A DNA stretch of 20,877 bases from a virus, in IMG/VR virus record IMGVR_UViG_3300009154_000338, positions 1-20,877 of that record. One strand, given 5' to 3'. The position numbers and the translations under genes were made by a program. The notes under the pieces are model-generated. The model had not been told where the DNA came from. It saw only the letters and a program-made list of their open reading frames with translations, and ran no database searches. Below, one piece after another: positions 6,373-12,910 of the stretch (within the stretch, counting starts at the first letter, position 1; every line of letters starts with the position of its first letter).

Positions 6373-6872
6373 TGACCTGGAAAGAACGTTACTGCAAAGC
6401 ACACGAAGAAGATTTCAAAAAGAAATACCCTTCTGCCTATTCATCAGGTCATTACTTTCAACCTGCTTTACCAAAGTACAAGACAGCAAACGGATTGACA
6501 ACACTAATCTGTAATGTCATGAAGTGGACCGGTCACCATGCAGAACGTACCAATAACATGGGTAGACCTATAAAAAAGTATTTTGAGAAATTTAATATCC
6601 TAACCGGCAAACTTGAAAGAATTGAAAACGGAATCGAATGGCAGAAGGGAACAGGTGACAGGGGAACATCCGACATTAAAGGACATTTCAGAAATAAAAA
6701 CTTTGCATTCAGTATTCCAATTTATATTGAAGTAAAAGTTAACAAAGACCGAATGTCTGAAGAACAAAAGCAATATGAAAGAAATGTCACACTTACTGGG
6801 GCCTTATACCTTATTGCAAAAACACCGGAAGATTTTTTTACTTTTTATGATTATCTATTATCTTTGAAGTAA
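6372..6872 (+). CDS. VRR-NUC-type PD-(D/E)xK nuclease
   Basis: A 166-residue putative nuclease. The catalytic signature is GTSDI (residues 98-102, Asp101), IEVK (119-122, Glu120 and Lys122) and a following Q-x-x-Y helix (EEQKQYERN, 130-138), ending in a strand (LYLIAKT). These are the marks of VRR-NUC enzymes, which cut branched DNA such as flaps and junctions. The first 90 residues are an extra basic region with several aromatics. It is the last gene of the recombination operon, directly before a strong terminator, and a Holliday-junction or flap role during replication would suit its neighbours. Confidence 0.8.
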   Translation: MTWKERYCKAHEEDFKKKYPSAYSSGHYFQPALPKYKTANGLTTLICNVMKWTGHHAERTNNMGRPIKKYFEKFNILTGKLERIENGIEWQKGTGDRGTSDIKGHFRNKNFAFSIPIYIEVKVNKDRMSEEQKQYERNVTLTGALYLIAKTPEDFFTFYDYLLSLK

Positions 6873-6885
6873 ATTCACAACTTTT

Positions 6886-6919
6886 AATGATGGCATTATT
6901 ACAATGCCATCATTTTTTA
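6886..6919 (+). terminator. Rho-independent terminator after the nuclease
   Basis: A perfect 12-bp stem (6886-6897 with 6903-6914) encloses the five-base loop ATTAC. The 3' arm ends in TT and runs into four more T residues. It starts 13 nt after the nuclease stop. No promoter is evident between it and the primase-helicase start at 6933, so some read-through is implied. Confidence 0.87.
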
Positions 6920-6932
6920 TCTAAACTAAACG

Positions 6933-8672
6933 ATGCAATCACTAAAGAACCAAATTGAAATAATCAGTTTGATTGAACAATACATCAAACTAAAACGAAC
7001 AGGATCAAATGCAGTTGGATTGTGTCCATTCCATCAAGAAAAAACACCATCATTCAATGTATCAAATGACAAAGGTATTTATAAATGTTTTGGTTGTGGC
7101 AAGACCGGTGATGTTATCCAGTTCATCATGGAACATCAAAGCAAATCTTACTATCAAGCAATTACATTTCTTGCTGATAAATACAACATTGAACTTAATT
7201 TAAAAAAGAAAGTTTATGAACGTCCTATTGAACGATTAACGAAGCTTTCAGAAATATCCATAAAATACTTTGAAACACGTGGCATAAGCAATAACACCCT
7301 ATTAAGATTTAATGTCACAGAATCGCTTGAATACATGCCGAAAGCACAGGCAGAAGTACCTGCAATATGTTTTAATTACTATCGTGATGAAGAACTTATC
7401 AATATTAAATACAGGGCAAAGGACAAAGATTTTAAGCTTGCAAAGAATGCAGAACTAATCTTTTACAACATTGATGCAATCAAAGACACAACAACAGCAA
7501 TAATTGTTGAAGGTGAAATTGATGCACTTACCTTGTACGAATGCGGATATTACAATGTTGTTTCTGTTCCAAATGGTGCAGGTAATAACTTGCAATATCT
7601 TGACAACTGTTATAAGTATTTTGAGAATAAAACAAAGGTTATTATTGCCACAGATAATGATGAACCAGGTAATAATCTTTGTGAAGAACTTGCAAGAAGA
7701 ATCGGCAAAGAAAAGTGTTACAAAGTTTTATACCCTGATGATTGCAAAGACATCAACGATGTACTTGTAAAGCATAGCAAGGCAATTGTTGACAATGTAA
7801 TCAATAAAGCAGAATGTTTTCCTATTGAAGGAATTCATACAATGGATGACATGTATGAAGAAGTTTGTAATTACTACTTGAATGGTTATCCCAAAGGTGC
7901 AGAAACATGTATCACAGGACTTGATGAACTACTTACATTTGCAGGCGGACAGATCACAATGGTTACAGGTGTTCCTGGATCCGGAAAATCCGAATTTCTT
8001 GACTACATCATGACTAAGCTTGCAATGAATCACAGATGGAATTGGGGAGTTTGTTCTTTTGAGAATCAACCATCTGCATTTCATGTCACAAAATTACAAG
8101 AAAAGGTGACAGGCAAAGCATTCCAATTTAGAGATGAACCTGAATATAGATTGAATGAAGATGAATTTAGATACAGCATTGGTGTTATCAACGAGCATTT
8201 CAGTTTCATAAACATTAATAAAGTTGATGTTACTGTTGATGGGATCATTGACAAGGCACGTGAACTGGTCCATCGCAAAGGAATCAAAGGTCTTATCATT
8301 GATCCTTGGAATTACATTGAACACAAAGTTCCACCAAACCAAACTGAAACACAATACATAAGTGAATCATTAACAAAGTTTAAAGCATTTGCACTGCTTT
8401 CAAACATACATATTTTCATTGTAGCACATCCAACTAAGATTGCAAAAAGTAAAGATACAGGTGAATATGAAGTACCAACACTTTACAATATTAGTGGTTC
8501 TGCTCATTTCTTTAATAAGACAGACAACGGTATCTGTATGCATCGTTCATTTAAACCACCATTTCTTGTTACCTGTTATGTGCAAAAAGTAAGATATTCA
8601 TGGTTGGGCAGAGTGGGAAATGCAGCATTTACTTATGACATTAAAAAAAGACAATACTTACCATCAATTTAA
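6933..8672 (+). CDS. Bifunctional DNA primase-helicase (T7 gp4-like)
   Basis: A 579-residue replication enzyme that makes primers and unwinds DNA at the fork. Residues 31-55 form the CHC2 zinc finger (Cys31, His34, Cys52, Cys55 with CPFH and CFGC). The TOPRIM catalytic part has VEGEIDA (192-198, Glu193) and ATDNDEPG (Asp241, Asp243). A DnaB/RecA-type helicase domain follows, with Walker A GVPGSGKS (346-353, Lys352) and Walker B LIIDPW (Asp457). Domain order and length match the T7 gp4/Twinkle family. A 12-nt leader of CTAAACTAAACG precedes the ATG. It follows a terminator without a visible promoter and is directly ahead of the DUF4373 gene. Confidence 0.94.
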   Translation: MQSLKNQIEIISLIEQYIKLKRTGSNAVGLCPFHQEKTPSFNVSNDKGIYKCFGCGKTGDVIQFIMEHQSKSYYQAITFLADKYNIELNLKKKVYERPIERLTKLSEISIKYFETRGISNNTLLRFNVTESLEYMPKAQAEVPAICFNYYRDEELINIKYRAKDKDFKLAKNAELIFYNIDAIKDTTTAIIVEGEIDALTLYECGYYNVVSVPNGAGNNLQYLDNCYKYFENKTKVIIATDNDEPGNNLCEELARRIGKEKCYKVLYPDDCKDINDVLVKHSKAIVDNVINKAECFPIEGIHTMDDMYEEVCNYYLNGYPKGAETCITGLDELLTFAGGQITMVTGVPGSGKSEFLDYIMTKLAMNHRWNWGVCSFENQPSAFHVTKLQEKVTGKAFQFRDEPEYRLNEDEFRYSIGVINEHFSFININKVDVTVDGIIDKARELVHRKGIKGLIIDPWNYIEHKVPPNQTETQYISESLTKFKAFALLSNIHIFIVAHPTKIAKSKDTGEYEVPTLYNISGSAHFFNKTDNGICMHRSFKPPFLVTCYVQKVRYSWLGRVGNAAFTYDIKKRQYLPSI

Positions 8673-8676
8673 TTTT

Positions 8677-9162
8677 ATGACAAAAGACACGTTTTATTTC
8701 ACACATGATTTCAATGCTAGGACCGATGTTAAGATTAAAAAACTTATACAAAAACACGGTCTTTTGGGTTACGGAATTTATTGGGCATTGGTTGAAGATT
8801 TATACAATAATGCGAACGCATTGCCAACGGATTGCGAATGCATTGCGTTCGATATGCGAACGCATTGCGACATAATTAAGAGTGTAATACATGACTTTGA
8901 CCTGTTTATAATAGGTAAGAAAACATTCAAATCTATGAGCATAGAAAAGCGGTTAAATGAAAGAAAAGATAAATCTATAAAAGCAAGTAAATCAGCTAAT
9001 AAGAGGTGGGAAAATGCGAACGCATTGCGACCGCAATGCGAACGCAATGCTATAAAGGAAAGGAAAGGAAAGGAAATAAAAAAGAAAGGGAATAATTTTT
9101 CGCCTTCGGCTGATTTAAAAAAACCACATGGAAATGTAGATACACAACCAATGGTTTTTTAA
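8677..9162 (+). CDS. DUF4373-type replication protein containing iteron-like repeats
   Basis: A 161-residue protein. The start is ATG at 8677, 4 nt after the primase-helicase, rather than the in-frame ATG at 8620 inside that gene. Residues 3-45 (TFYFTHDFNARTDVKIKKLI, then LGYGIYWALVEDLY) match the DUF4373/Lin1244 N-terminal domain, a winged-helix-like unit found in phage and conjugative-element replication proteins. The domain is interrupted around residues 45-65 and followed at 113-125 by similar segments (NANALP, NANALRPQ, CERNA) coded by GC-rich repeats. Residues 126-137 are a Lys/Glu run coded by a purine tract. The C terminus looks disordered. A role as initiator or helicase loader is inferred from family and position beside the primase-helicase. 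Confidence 0.78.
   Translation: MTKDTFYFTHDFNARTDVKIKKLIQKHGLLGYGIYWALVEDLYNNANALPTDCECIAFDMRTHCDIIKSVIHDFDLFIIGKKTFKSMSIEKRLNERKDKSIKASKSANKRWENANALRPQCERNAIKERKGKEIKKKGNNFSPSADLKKPHGNVDTQPMVF
8809..8870 (+). repeat. Iteron-like repeat cluster 1
   Basis: Copies of AATGCGAACGCATTGCG or close variants lie at 8809-8824, 8832-8847 (one base different) and 8854-8869, with a reversed partial copy at 8840-8851. The core AATGCG-AA-CGCATT is an inverted repeat. GC-rich repeats in an AT-rich gene for a replication protein suggest initiator-binding sites. Confidence 0.7.
9013..9050 (+). repeat. Iteron-like repeat cluster 2
   Basis: Two more copies of the same element: 9013-9029 (exact AATGCGAACGCATTGCG) and 9032-9050 (variant ending CGCAATGC). 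They are separated from cluster 1 by about 140 nt and sit directly before the purine tract. Confidence 0.7.
9054..9093 (+). repeat. Purine tract with tandem AAAGG units
   Basis: Four tandem AAAGG units are followed by an A-rich run; all 40 bases except one T (9077) are purines on this strand. It codes for Lys, Glu and Arg residues. Placed just after the iterons, it resembles the purine-rich, easily unwound region of the lambda origin. Confidence 0.7.
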
Positions 9163-9177
9163 ATCAAATTAATTTCT

Positions 9178-9185
9178 TATTTTTG
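9178..9185 (+). promoter_or_regulatory. Possible Bacteroidota -7 box before the sigma-like gene
   Basis: TATTTTTG matches TAnnTTTG completely. At the 19-nt spacing the -33 position reads TTTT (9155-9158) rather than TTTG. Transcription would start near 9190, which makes the GTG at 9201 the sensible start codon; the TTG at 9183 lies inside this box. Confidence 0.45.
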
Positions 9186-9200
9186 GTAAACACATTTTCT

Positions 9201-9695
9201 GTGAAAACTAAAAACGAAATTATTACAGCACTGTACAACAGCAATGAAGTAAATGATTTGATTTGTAAAATAAAACCAGCTGAATTACAAGATGACTTGA
9301 AGCAATATGCTTTCACCGTACTATGTGAAAAAACTGATGAATTCATTATTGAACTAAACAGCAAAAGACAATTAAAATTCTTTCTAGTGAAGATTATTTC
9401 AAATTCAGTATTCAGCAATAGGTCCGGATTCCTAACACAACACAAACTGAATGATGAACTTCATCATGATGTCATGGAACAACAGATTGATACATCAGAC
9501 AACTACCATGAATTGATTGACAAATGTGTAAACGAATCAAAGAATCTGTACTGGTATAATCAGGAACTGCTGAATCTTTATTCAATACATGGATCATACA
9601 GGGCAGTATCAAACATTACCAAAATACCAGTGAAATCAATTTACAACGCAATCAAAAAAGCTAAACAACAAATAAAAAAATCATTATGGAAATAA
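9201..9695 (+). CDS. Sigma-70-like/helix-turn-helix regulatory protein
   Basis: A 164-residue protein, mostly helical. The order of segments resembles small phage sigma-like factors of Bacteroidota: an N-terminal helical part with FTVLCEKTDEFIIEL, a KRQLKFFLVKIISNSVFS segment like region 2, a variable acidic linker (residues 85-110), and a C-terminal helix-turn-helix (LLNLYSIHGSYRAVSNITKI then VKSIYNAIKKAKQQIKK) like region 4. Such proteins direct RNA polymerase to phage late promoters. The GTG at 9201 is preferred over the TTG at 9183 because a -7 promoter box covers the latter. It starts the third gene block and overlaps the next gene by 10 nt. It could instead be a plain DNA-binding regulator. 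Confidence 0.62.
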   Translation: MKTKNEIITALYNSNEVNDLICKIKPAELQDDLKQYAFTVLCEKTDEFIIELNSKRQLKFFLVKIISNSVFSNRSGFLTQHKLNDELHHDVMEQQIDTSDNYHELIDKCVNESKNLYWYNQELLNLYSIHGSYRAVSNITKIPVKSIYNAIKKAKQQIKKSLWK

Positions 9696-9910
9696 TCTAT
9701 GCAGTTGCACTTTCATTTGTTTGGATTAACATTCTGCAAATGCCTTACCGATTCAAAGCTAAACTAAACTTTAAACCTTTAAACTGTCACACATGTCTAT
9801 CCGGTTGGTTATGTTTGTTCCTTACTGGGTTTCATTGGATTGCAATTCCTTACATGTGTCTTGCAATGATTCTTTCAATTATCGTTGACGGTGTAATCAG
9901 AAAATTATAA
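9686..9910 (+). CDS. Small membrane protein with a Cys-x2-Cys motif
   Basis: A 74-residue inner-membrane protein with two hydrophobic segments (about residues 2-18 and 40-66) joined by a basic loop carrying KPLNCHTCLSGW (Cys34, Cys37). The C-x2-C-L-S/G-x-W pattern resembles small DUF1360-like phage and bacterial membrane proteins of unknown role. It overlaps the sigma-like gene by 10 nt and is followed 3 nt later by a glycosyltransferase. With two segments it could be a holin candidate, but the basic Cys-containing loop is not typical of that. Confidence 0.66.
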   Translation: MEIIYAVALSFVWINILQMPYRFKAKLNFKPLNCHTCLSGWLCLFLTGFHWIAIPYMCLAMILSIIVDGVIRKL

Positions 9911-9913
9911 CAC

Positions 9914-10921
9914 ATGAAGATAATCGGAATCATAAACCAACGTGCAGGATCATGTTATCACAGGGTGTACACACCCCTTATGAACATGGACCATGACACA
10001 CATATCACCAACAAGCTTACAGAAGAAGCTATTGAAAAATTTGGTTGTGATCTGTTAGTGTTCAATCGTTATGCAAATTTTAATCAAGCAAAAGAAATCA
10101 ATGAACTACGTTTAAAGTATGGTTTTAAGATTGCAATTGACATTGATGACTACTGGCACCTTTCAGAAAATCACATTTTAAAACCACATTGGGACGCAGA
10201 TGGAGTTTCAAACGCAATCATCAATAATATGATTGATGCAGACATTGTCACTTGCACACATGAAAGATTAGCAGATGCAATAAAAGTTTACAATAAGAAT
10301 GTTTACGTCTTACCCAATGCCATACCAGGTGGATTTGAACAGTTCAATCTTAATCCGCAAAAGTGCAACAAAATTCAGATTCTTTATCAAGGTTCAATTA
10401 CCCACAAAGATGATGTTGGTTTGCTCAAGAATCCTATGAAACGTGTGGCATCAGATTCACAATTGCTTAAGAAAATCAAGACAACATTCGGTGGTTATGT
10501 TGCCGACATGCCTGAATCAAACATGATGTTGTCTGCATTTACCTGTGGATTGAAGCTTGATCCATTGGTATTTCCTGCAATGAAACCAACAGAATATTAT
10601 CAAGTGTATAACAATGCAGACATTTCAATTGTTCCATTGATAGCAAACAAATTTAATTCGTATAAGTCAAACCTTAAAATATTAGAATCTGCTTATGCCG
10701 CTGTTCCAGTGATTGCATCACGTGTTGATCCTTACCTTGACTTTCCTGAAGATTGCGTGATGTATGTTAATAATCAAAGGGAATGGTATCAGCATATCAA
10801 ACTTTTGACTGATTTTGATTACACACGTGAAATGTATGGCCGAAACTTAATGGAATACTGCAACGAGCATTACAACTTTAAAAACATTAATGAACAAAGA
10901 AAACAAATTTATGAAAGTTGA
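9914..10921 (+). CDS. Glycosyltransferase, GT-B fold (GT4-like)
   Basis: A 335-residue predicted glycosyltransferase that would move a sugar from an activated donor to a glycan or protein acceptor. The N-terminal half has the CYHRVYTPL start and the DIDDYWHL segment common to phage and bacterial GT-B enzymes that use a GT4-like fold; VLPNAIP marks the domain junction near residue 135. The C-terminal half has a YQGSITHKDD strand and the donor-binding region SNLKILESAYAAVPVIAS (about residues 257-274), which matches the E-x7-type motif. No signal or membrane segment. It may act with the GT-A enzyme and FkbM methyltransferase located 3.4 kb downstream. Acceptor and donor are unknown. Confidence 0.85.
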   Translation: MKIIGIINQRAGSCYHRVYTPLMNMDHDTHITNKLTEEAIEKFGCDLLVFNRYANFNQAKEINELRLKYGFKIAIDIDDYWHLSENHILKPHWDADGVSNAIINNMIDADIVTCTHERLADAIKVYNKNVYVLPNAIPGGFEQFNLNPQKCNKIQILYQGSITHKDDVGLLKNPMKRVASDSQLLKKIKTTFGGYVADMPESNMMLSAFTCGLKLDPLVFPAMKPTEYYQVYNNADISIVPLIANKFNSYKSNLKILESAYAAVPVIASRVDPYLDFPEDCVMYVNNQREWYQHIKLLTDFDYTREMYGRNLMEYCNEHYNFKNINEQRKQIYES

Positions 10922-11216
10922 AAATAGACAATTCTTAGATTTCAATAGGTCGCATCATCACACATTGGTTGTTGCAGGATTCCTTACAAACCTAACAAAT
11001 GAAACAAGACAAACAATGCTTAACATCATACGTGAAGAATTCAGTCCTGGTTATCTTTGTTGCCTGCATTGCAGTGCTGACGTTGCACAAATGATAAAAT
11101 ATGTTTATGGTCAATACGATCAGTTATTGAAACAGGAAGCAGAAGCACCCTCAATTGCACCCTCAATTGCACCATCAAAACCAAAGCGAAATGAAAAACG
11201 AACAAAGAATACTTAA
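10911..11216 (+). CDS. Unknown protein with a repeated APSI tail
   Basis: A 101-residue protein, not recognised. The first 75 residues are helical with a short central CCLHC motif (FSPGYLCCLHCSADVAQMI). The C-terminal tail has three near-identical APSI/APSK units coded by a 12-base tandem repeat, followed by a basic end (KRNEKRTKN). The ATG at 10911 is chosen over an upstream one at 10890 because it reduces overlap with the glycosyltransferase to 11 nt. The 3' end overlaps the terminase-small-subunit candidate by 26 nt. Function is not visible. Confidence 0.6.
   Translation: MKVENRQFLDFNRSHHHTLVVAGFLTNLTNETRQTMLNIIREEFSPGYLCCLHCSADVAQMIKYVYGQYDQLLKQEAEAPSIAPSIAPSKPKRNEKRTKNT
11145..11180 (+). 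repeat. 12-base tandem repeat in a coding tail
   Basis: GCACCCTCAATT occurs twice in tandem (11145-11168) with a third degenerate copy (11169-11180). It codes for APSI, APSI and APSK. Repeat number could vary by slippage without shifting the frame. Confidence 0.8.
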
Positions 11217-11652
11217 ACTTGCTGATGAACTTGAAAAGCAACAAAAGGATAATTCGTATAAAAATGCGAATATTTGCGAAGAAATGCAAATATCGGTGGC
11301 AATGTTTCACAGATTGAAACCTAAAGCACTCCTTGAGCTACAGAAACGTGCCGAATTTAAACGTTCTTTGATAAATGATACATACACACACGAAATAAAC
11401 GAAGGTCTTAGAAACGGCTTAAAATCGGATTTAGAGATAGAACAGCAACTTTGCAAGATTGCATTTGGGGAAATAGATGTGATGGAAACAACATCAACAC
11501 CAGACGGATTGATTGAATTTAATCGCAAACCAACACCAGGTGAAATGATTAATGCCATGAAAGAACTATGGAAGAAGCGGGGGACCTATGCACCGGATAA
11601 GATTGATGGAATCATTTCTGCATACAACGTAACACTAAACTTAAATAAGTAA
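11191..11652 (+). CDS. Probable terminase small subunit
   Basis: A 153-residue protein. The ATG at 11191 is favoured over the earlier 11155, whose His/Gln-rich extension looks like read-through of the previous frame. Residues 25-55 resemble a helix-turn-helix (YKNANICEEMQISVAMFHRL), and the rest follows the terminase-small pattern: a central helical oligomerisation region, IAFGEIDVMETTSTPDGLI around 90-108, and the KPTPGEMINAMKELWKKRGTYAP module (113-134) seen in small terminase subunits that recruit phage DNA for packaging. It would bind the pac or cos site. It is 3 kb from the large subunit, an unusual separation. A different DNA-binding protein is possible. Confidence 0.6.
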   Translation: MKNEQRILKLADELEKQQKDNSYKNANICEEMQISVAMFHRLKPKALLELQKRAEFKRSLINDTYTHEINEGLRNGLKSDLEIEQQLCKIAFGEIDVMETTSTPDGLIEFNRKPTPGEMINAMKELWKKRGTYAPDKIDGIISAYNVTLNLNK

Positions 11653-11655
11653 ACT

Positions 11656-11928
11656 ATGACTATTAAATTTGTAACTGGTTGTTTATGGGAAGGCGGCGGA
11701 TTTGAAATTGATCTTGATCATGAAGTTGATGAAAGCAATGGTGACATCTGCAAACATTGTCATTCTAAACATATAGAAGAAAATAAAAGATTTAATAAAA
11801 CATCTTATTACATAACAAAATGGATATGTCCAAAGGTTGTAATTGCCTATAATGAAGGCGGTTATAATTCAACAGGTGTTTGTTTGGATTGTATTATTGA
11901 AGCAAATGAAACACTTAAACAACTTTAA
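11656..11928 (+). CDS. Small protein with two CxxC pairs (possible zinc binding)
   Basis: A 90-residue acidic protein. Cys32-x2-Cys35 and Cys76-x2-Cys79 could form a zinc ribbon-like site, with Cys58 and His36 as further candidates. The spacing of 40 residues between the pairs is large but allowed for a ribbon with an inserted hairpin. No membrane segment. It is 3 nt from the previous gene and 4 nt from the next, so it is part of the same operon. No family was recognised. Confidence 0.62.
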   Translation: MTIKFVTGCLWEGGGFEIDLDHEVDESNGDICKHCHSKHIEENKRFNKTSYYITKWICPKVVIAYNEGGYNSTGVCLDCIIEANETLKQL

Positions 11929-11932
11929 ACTT

Positions 11933-12253
11933 ATGAACAACTTCACAGAAACAACATTCAGTTTAGCAAAGGCACTGCATCACATCAACAACGCAAAGGA
12001 ATACTTCACCGATGTTAAACGTGACTGCAATTCAAGTATTAAGAATCAGTTCACACAGTACATTCAGAAGTGTGACTTCATTATTGATTCCATTACTTGC
12101 AAGCTTACAGCACAGAACAAACTGGTCCTTAAGAAAGAACTGGCAGATTCATTCCTGATTGAAGGGATTAATGATAAGTTGATTTATTTGGATGAAGCAC
12201 AACGCAATCAGGTTGAAAACTTTATTGATGAAATATTAAAGAAAAAATCTTAA
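11933..12253 (+). CDS. Helical unknown protein
   Basis: A 106-residue, mainly helical, charged protein with no clear family. The ATG at 11933, 4 nt after the previous stop, is the start; the longer in-frame ORF would begin inside the previous gene with an unlikely hydrophobic extension. Residues 9-60 contain several helices with Cys22 and Lys/Asp pairs, and the C terminus ends in a Lys-rich helix. It has no membrane segment. It is followed by a set of small membrane proteins. Confidence 0.66.
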   Translation: MNNFTETTFSLAKALHHINNAKEYFTDVKRDCNSSIKNQFTQYIQKCDFIIDSITCKLTAQNKLVLKKELADSFLIEGINDKLIYLDEAQRNQVENFIDEILKKKS

Positions 12254-12269
12254 TTTTAAAATAAAAAAT

Positions 12270-12539
12270 ATGAAAGTAATTAAGAACTTATTAGGCATGG
12301 CCTTACTTGCTGGATTCATTAACCCTGTATTTTTTCCCGACAATCAGTATTGGTTCCAAGGGTTTGCCGGGATGGCAGCTGCATTCATTGGATCAGGATT
12401 AATCTTTGGGTTTAAGGATTATGCAGTTGGTCCACGAGATATTGGAAATGTAGGTGTAATGCCTAAAATTAACCAATCGTGGATGTTTTTTTTTATTGGG
12501 GCTGTTGCTAATTTATTGTGGGCAACATTATACGTGTAA
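12270..12539 (+). CDS. Three-span membrane protein, unknown function
   Basis: An 89-residue inner-membrane protein with three hydrophobic segments at about residues 5-22, 29-48 and 71-88. A loop at 49-70 contains GPRDIGN. It starts after an A-rich leader, 16 nt after the previous gene. Size and number of segments would fit a class I holin, but no gene for an endolysin is next to it and other small membrane proteins follow. Function is unknown. Confidence 0.68.
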   Translation: MKVIKNLLGMALLAGFINPVFFPDNQYWFQGFAGMAAAFIGSGLIFGFKDYAVGPRDIGNVGVMPKINQSWMFFFIGAVANLLWATLYV

Positions 12540-12550
12540 ACAAATAAATT

Positions 12551-12664
12551 ATGTACGGATTACCAACAAATAAACAACAACGTAAAGAAGGTTGTATAAT
12601 GATGATTATCATAGGAACCATTCTATTAATTGGATTCATTATTTTATTAATAATTAACAAATGA
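12551..12664 (+). CDS. Small single-span membrane protein (37 aa)
   Basis: A 37-residue protein: a basic start (MYGLPTNKQQRKEG, inside-positive) and one hydrophobic span of about 20 residues (MMIIIGTILLIGFIILLII). It starts 11 nt after the previous gene and ends 21 nt before the next. The organisation in a run of small membrane genes and the positive-inside design support it. It could be a modulator of a neighbouring membrane protein. Confidence 0.5.
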   Translation: MYGLPTNKQQRKEGCIMMIIIGTILLIGFIILLIINK

Positions 12665-12685
12665 CTTTAAAAAAATCAATCAAAT

Positions 12686-12910
12686 ATGCCAATAGATAAA
12701 CAATACCATTTTATTGCAGGATTATGCATCTACACAATTGCACAAATATTCATGCCTGCAATATGGGCAATGGTTCCAGTGATAGCAATTGGAACAGGTA
12801 AAGAAGTTTACGATTATGTAAGTGGCAAAGGTACACCCGACATCAACGATCTACTTTATACAATCTACGGTGCAATGCCTATTTTAATTCTTAAATTGAT
12901 ACTATCATGA
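12686..12910 (+). CDS. Small membrane protein with HFIAG and GKEVYDY motifs
   Basis: A 74-residue inner-membrane protein with hydrophobic segments at about residues 9-37 and 56-73. It carries HFIAG (8-12), GKEVYDY (38-44) and PDINDLL (51-57), a pattern I recognise from small phage membrane proteins whose function is unknown, with some likeness to VanZ-type proteins. It is translationally coupled to the secreted SprB-repeat protein by an ATGA overlap. As a two-span protein it could be a holin candidate. Confidence 0.7.
   Translation: MPIDKQYHFIAGLCIYTIAQIFMPAIWAMVPVIAIGTGKEVYDYVSGKGTPDINDLLYTIYGAMPILILKLILS

Noticed and set aside
8620-8676. Longer N-terminal form of the DUF4373 protein
   Set aside because: The in-frame ATG at 8620 lies within the primase-helicase gene and adds 19 residues that do not fit the domain; the ATG at 8677 follows 4 nt after the previous stop and begins the recognised domain.
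8809-9050. CRISPR array
   Set aside because: The repeats are irregularly spaced, partly overlapping, coding and too short, and no spacer-like units separate them.
9117-9162. A terminator formed by AAAAAACCA and TGGTTTTTT at the end of the DUF4373 gene
   Set aside because: The loop would be about 25 nt and only three pairs contain G or C, so it is weak; both arms are also coding.
9183-9200. TTG at 9183 as start of the sigma-like gene
   Set aside because: The TTG is inside a perfect TAnnTTTG box, so the transcript would begin after it; the GTG at 9201 fits better.
11843-11932. Upstream extension of the helical gene at 11933
   Set aside because: It lies wholly inside the reading frame of the zinc-ribbon-like gene and its composition differs from the rest of the protein; the ATG at 11933 follows 4 nt after the previous stop.
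12661-12699. A 12-codon ORF starting with an ATGA overlap after the 37-residue membrane gene
   Set aside because: Too short, runs into the start of the next well-supported gene, and has no distinctive composition.
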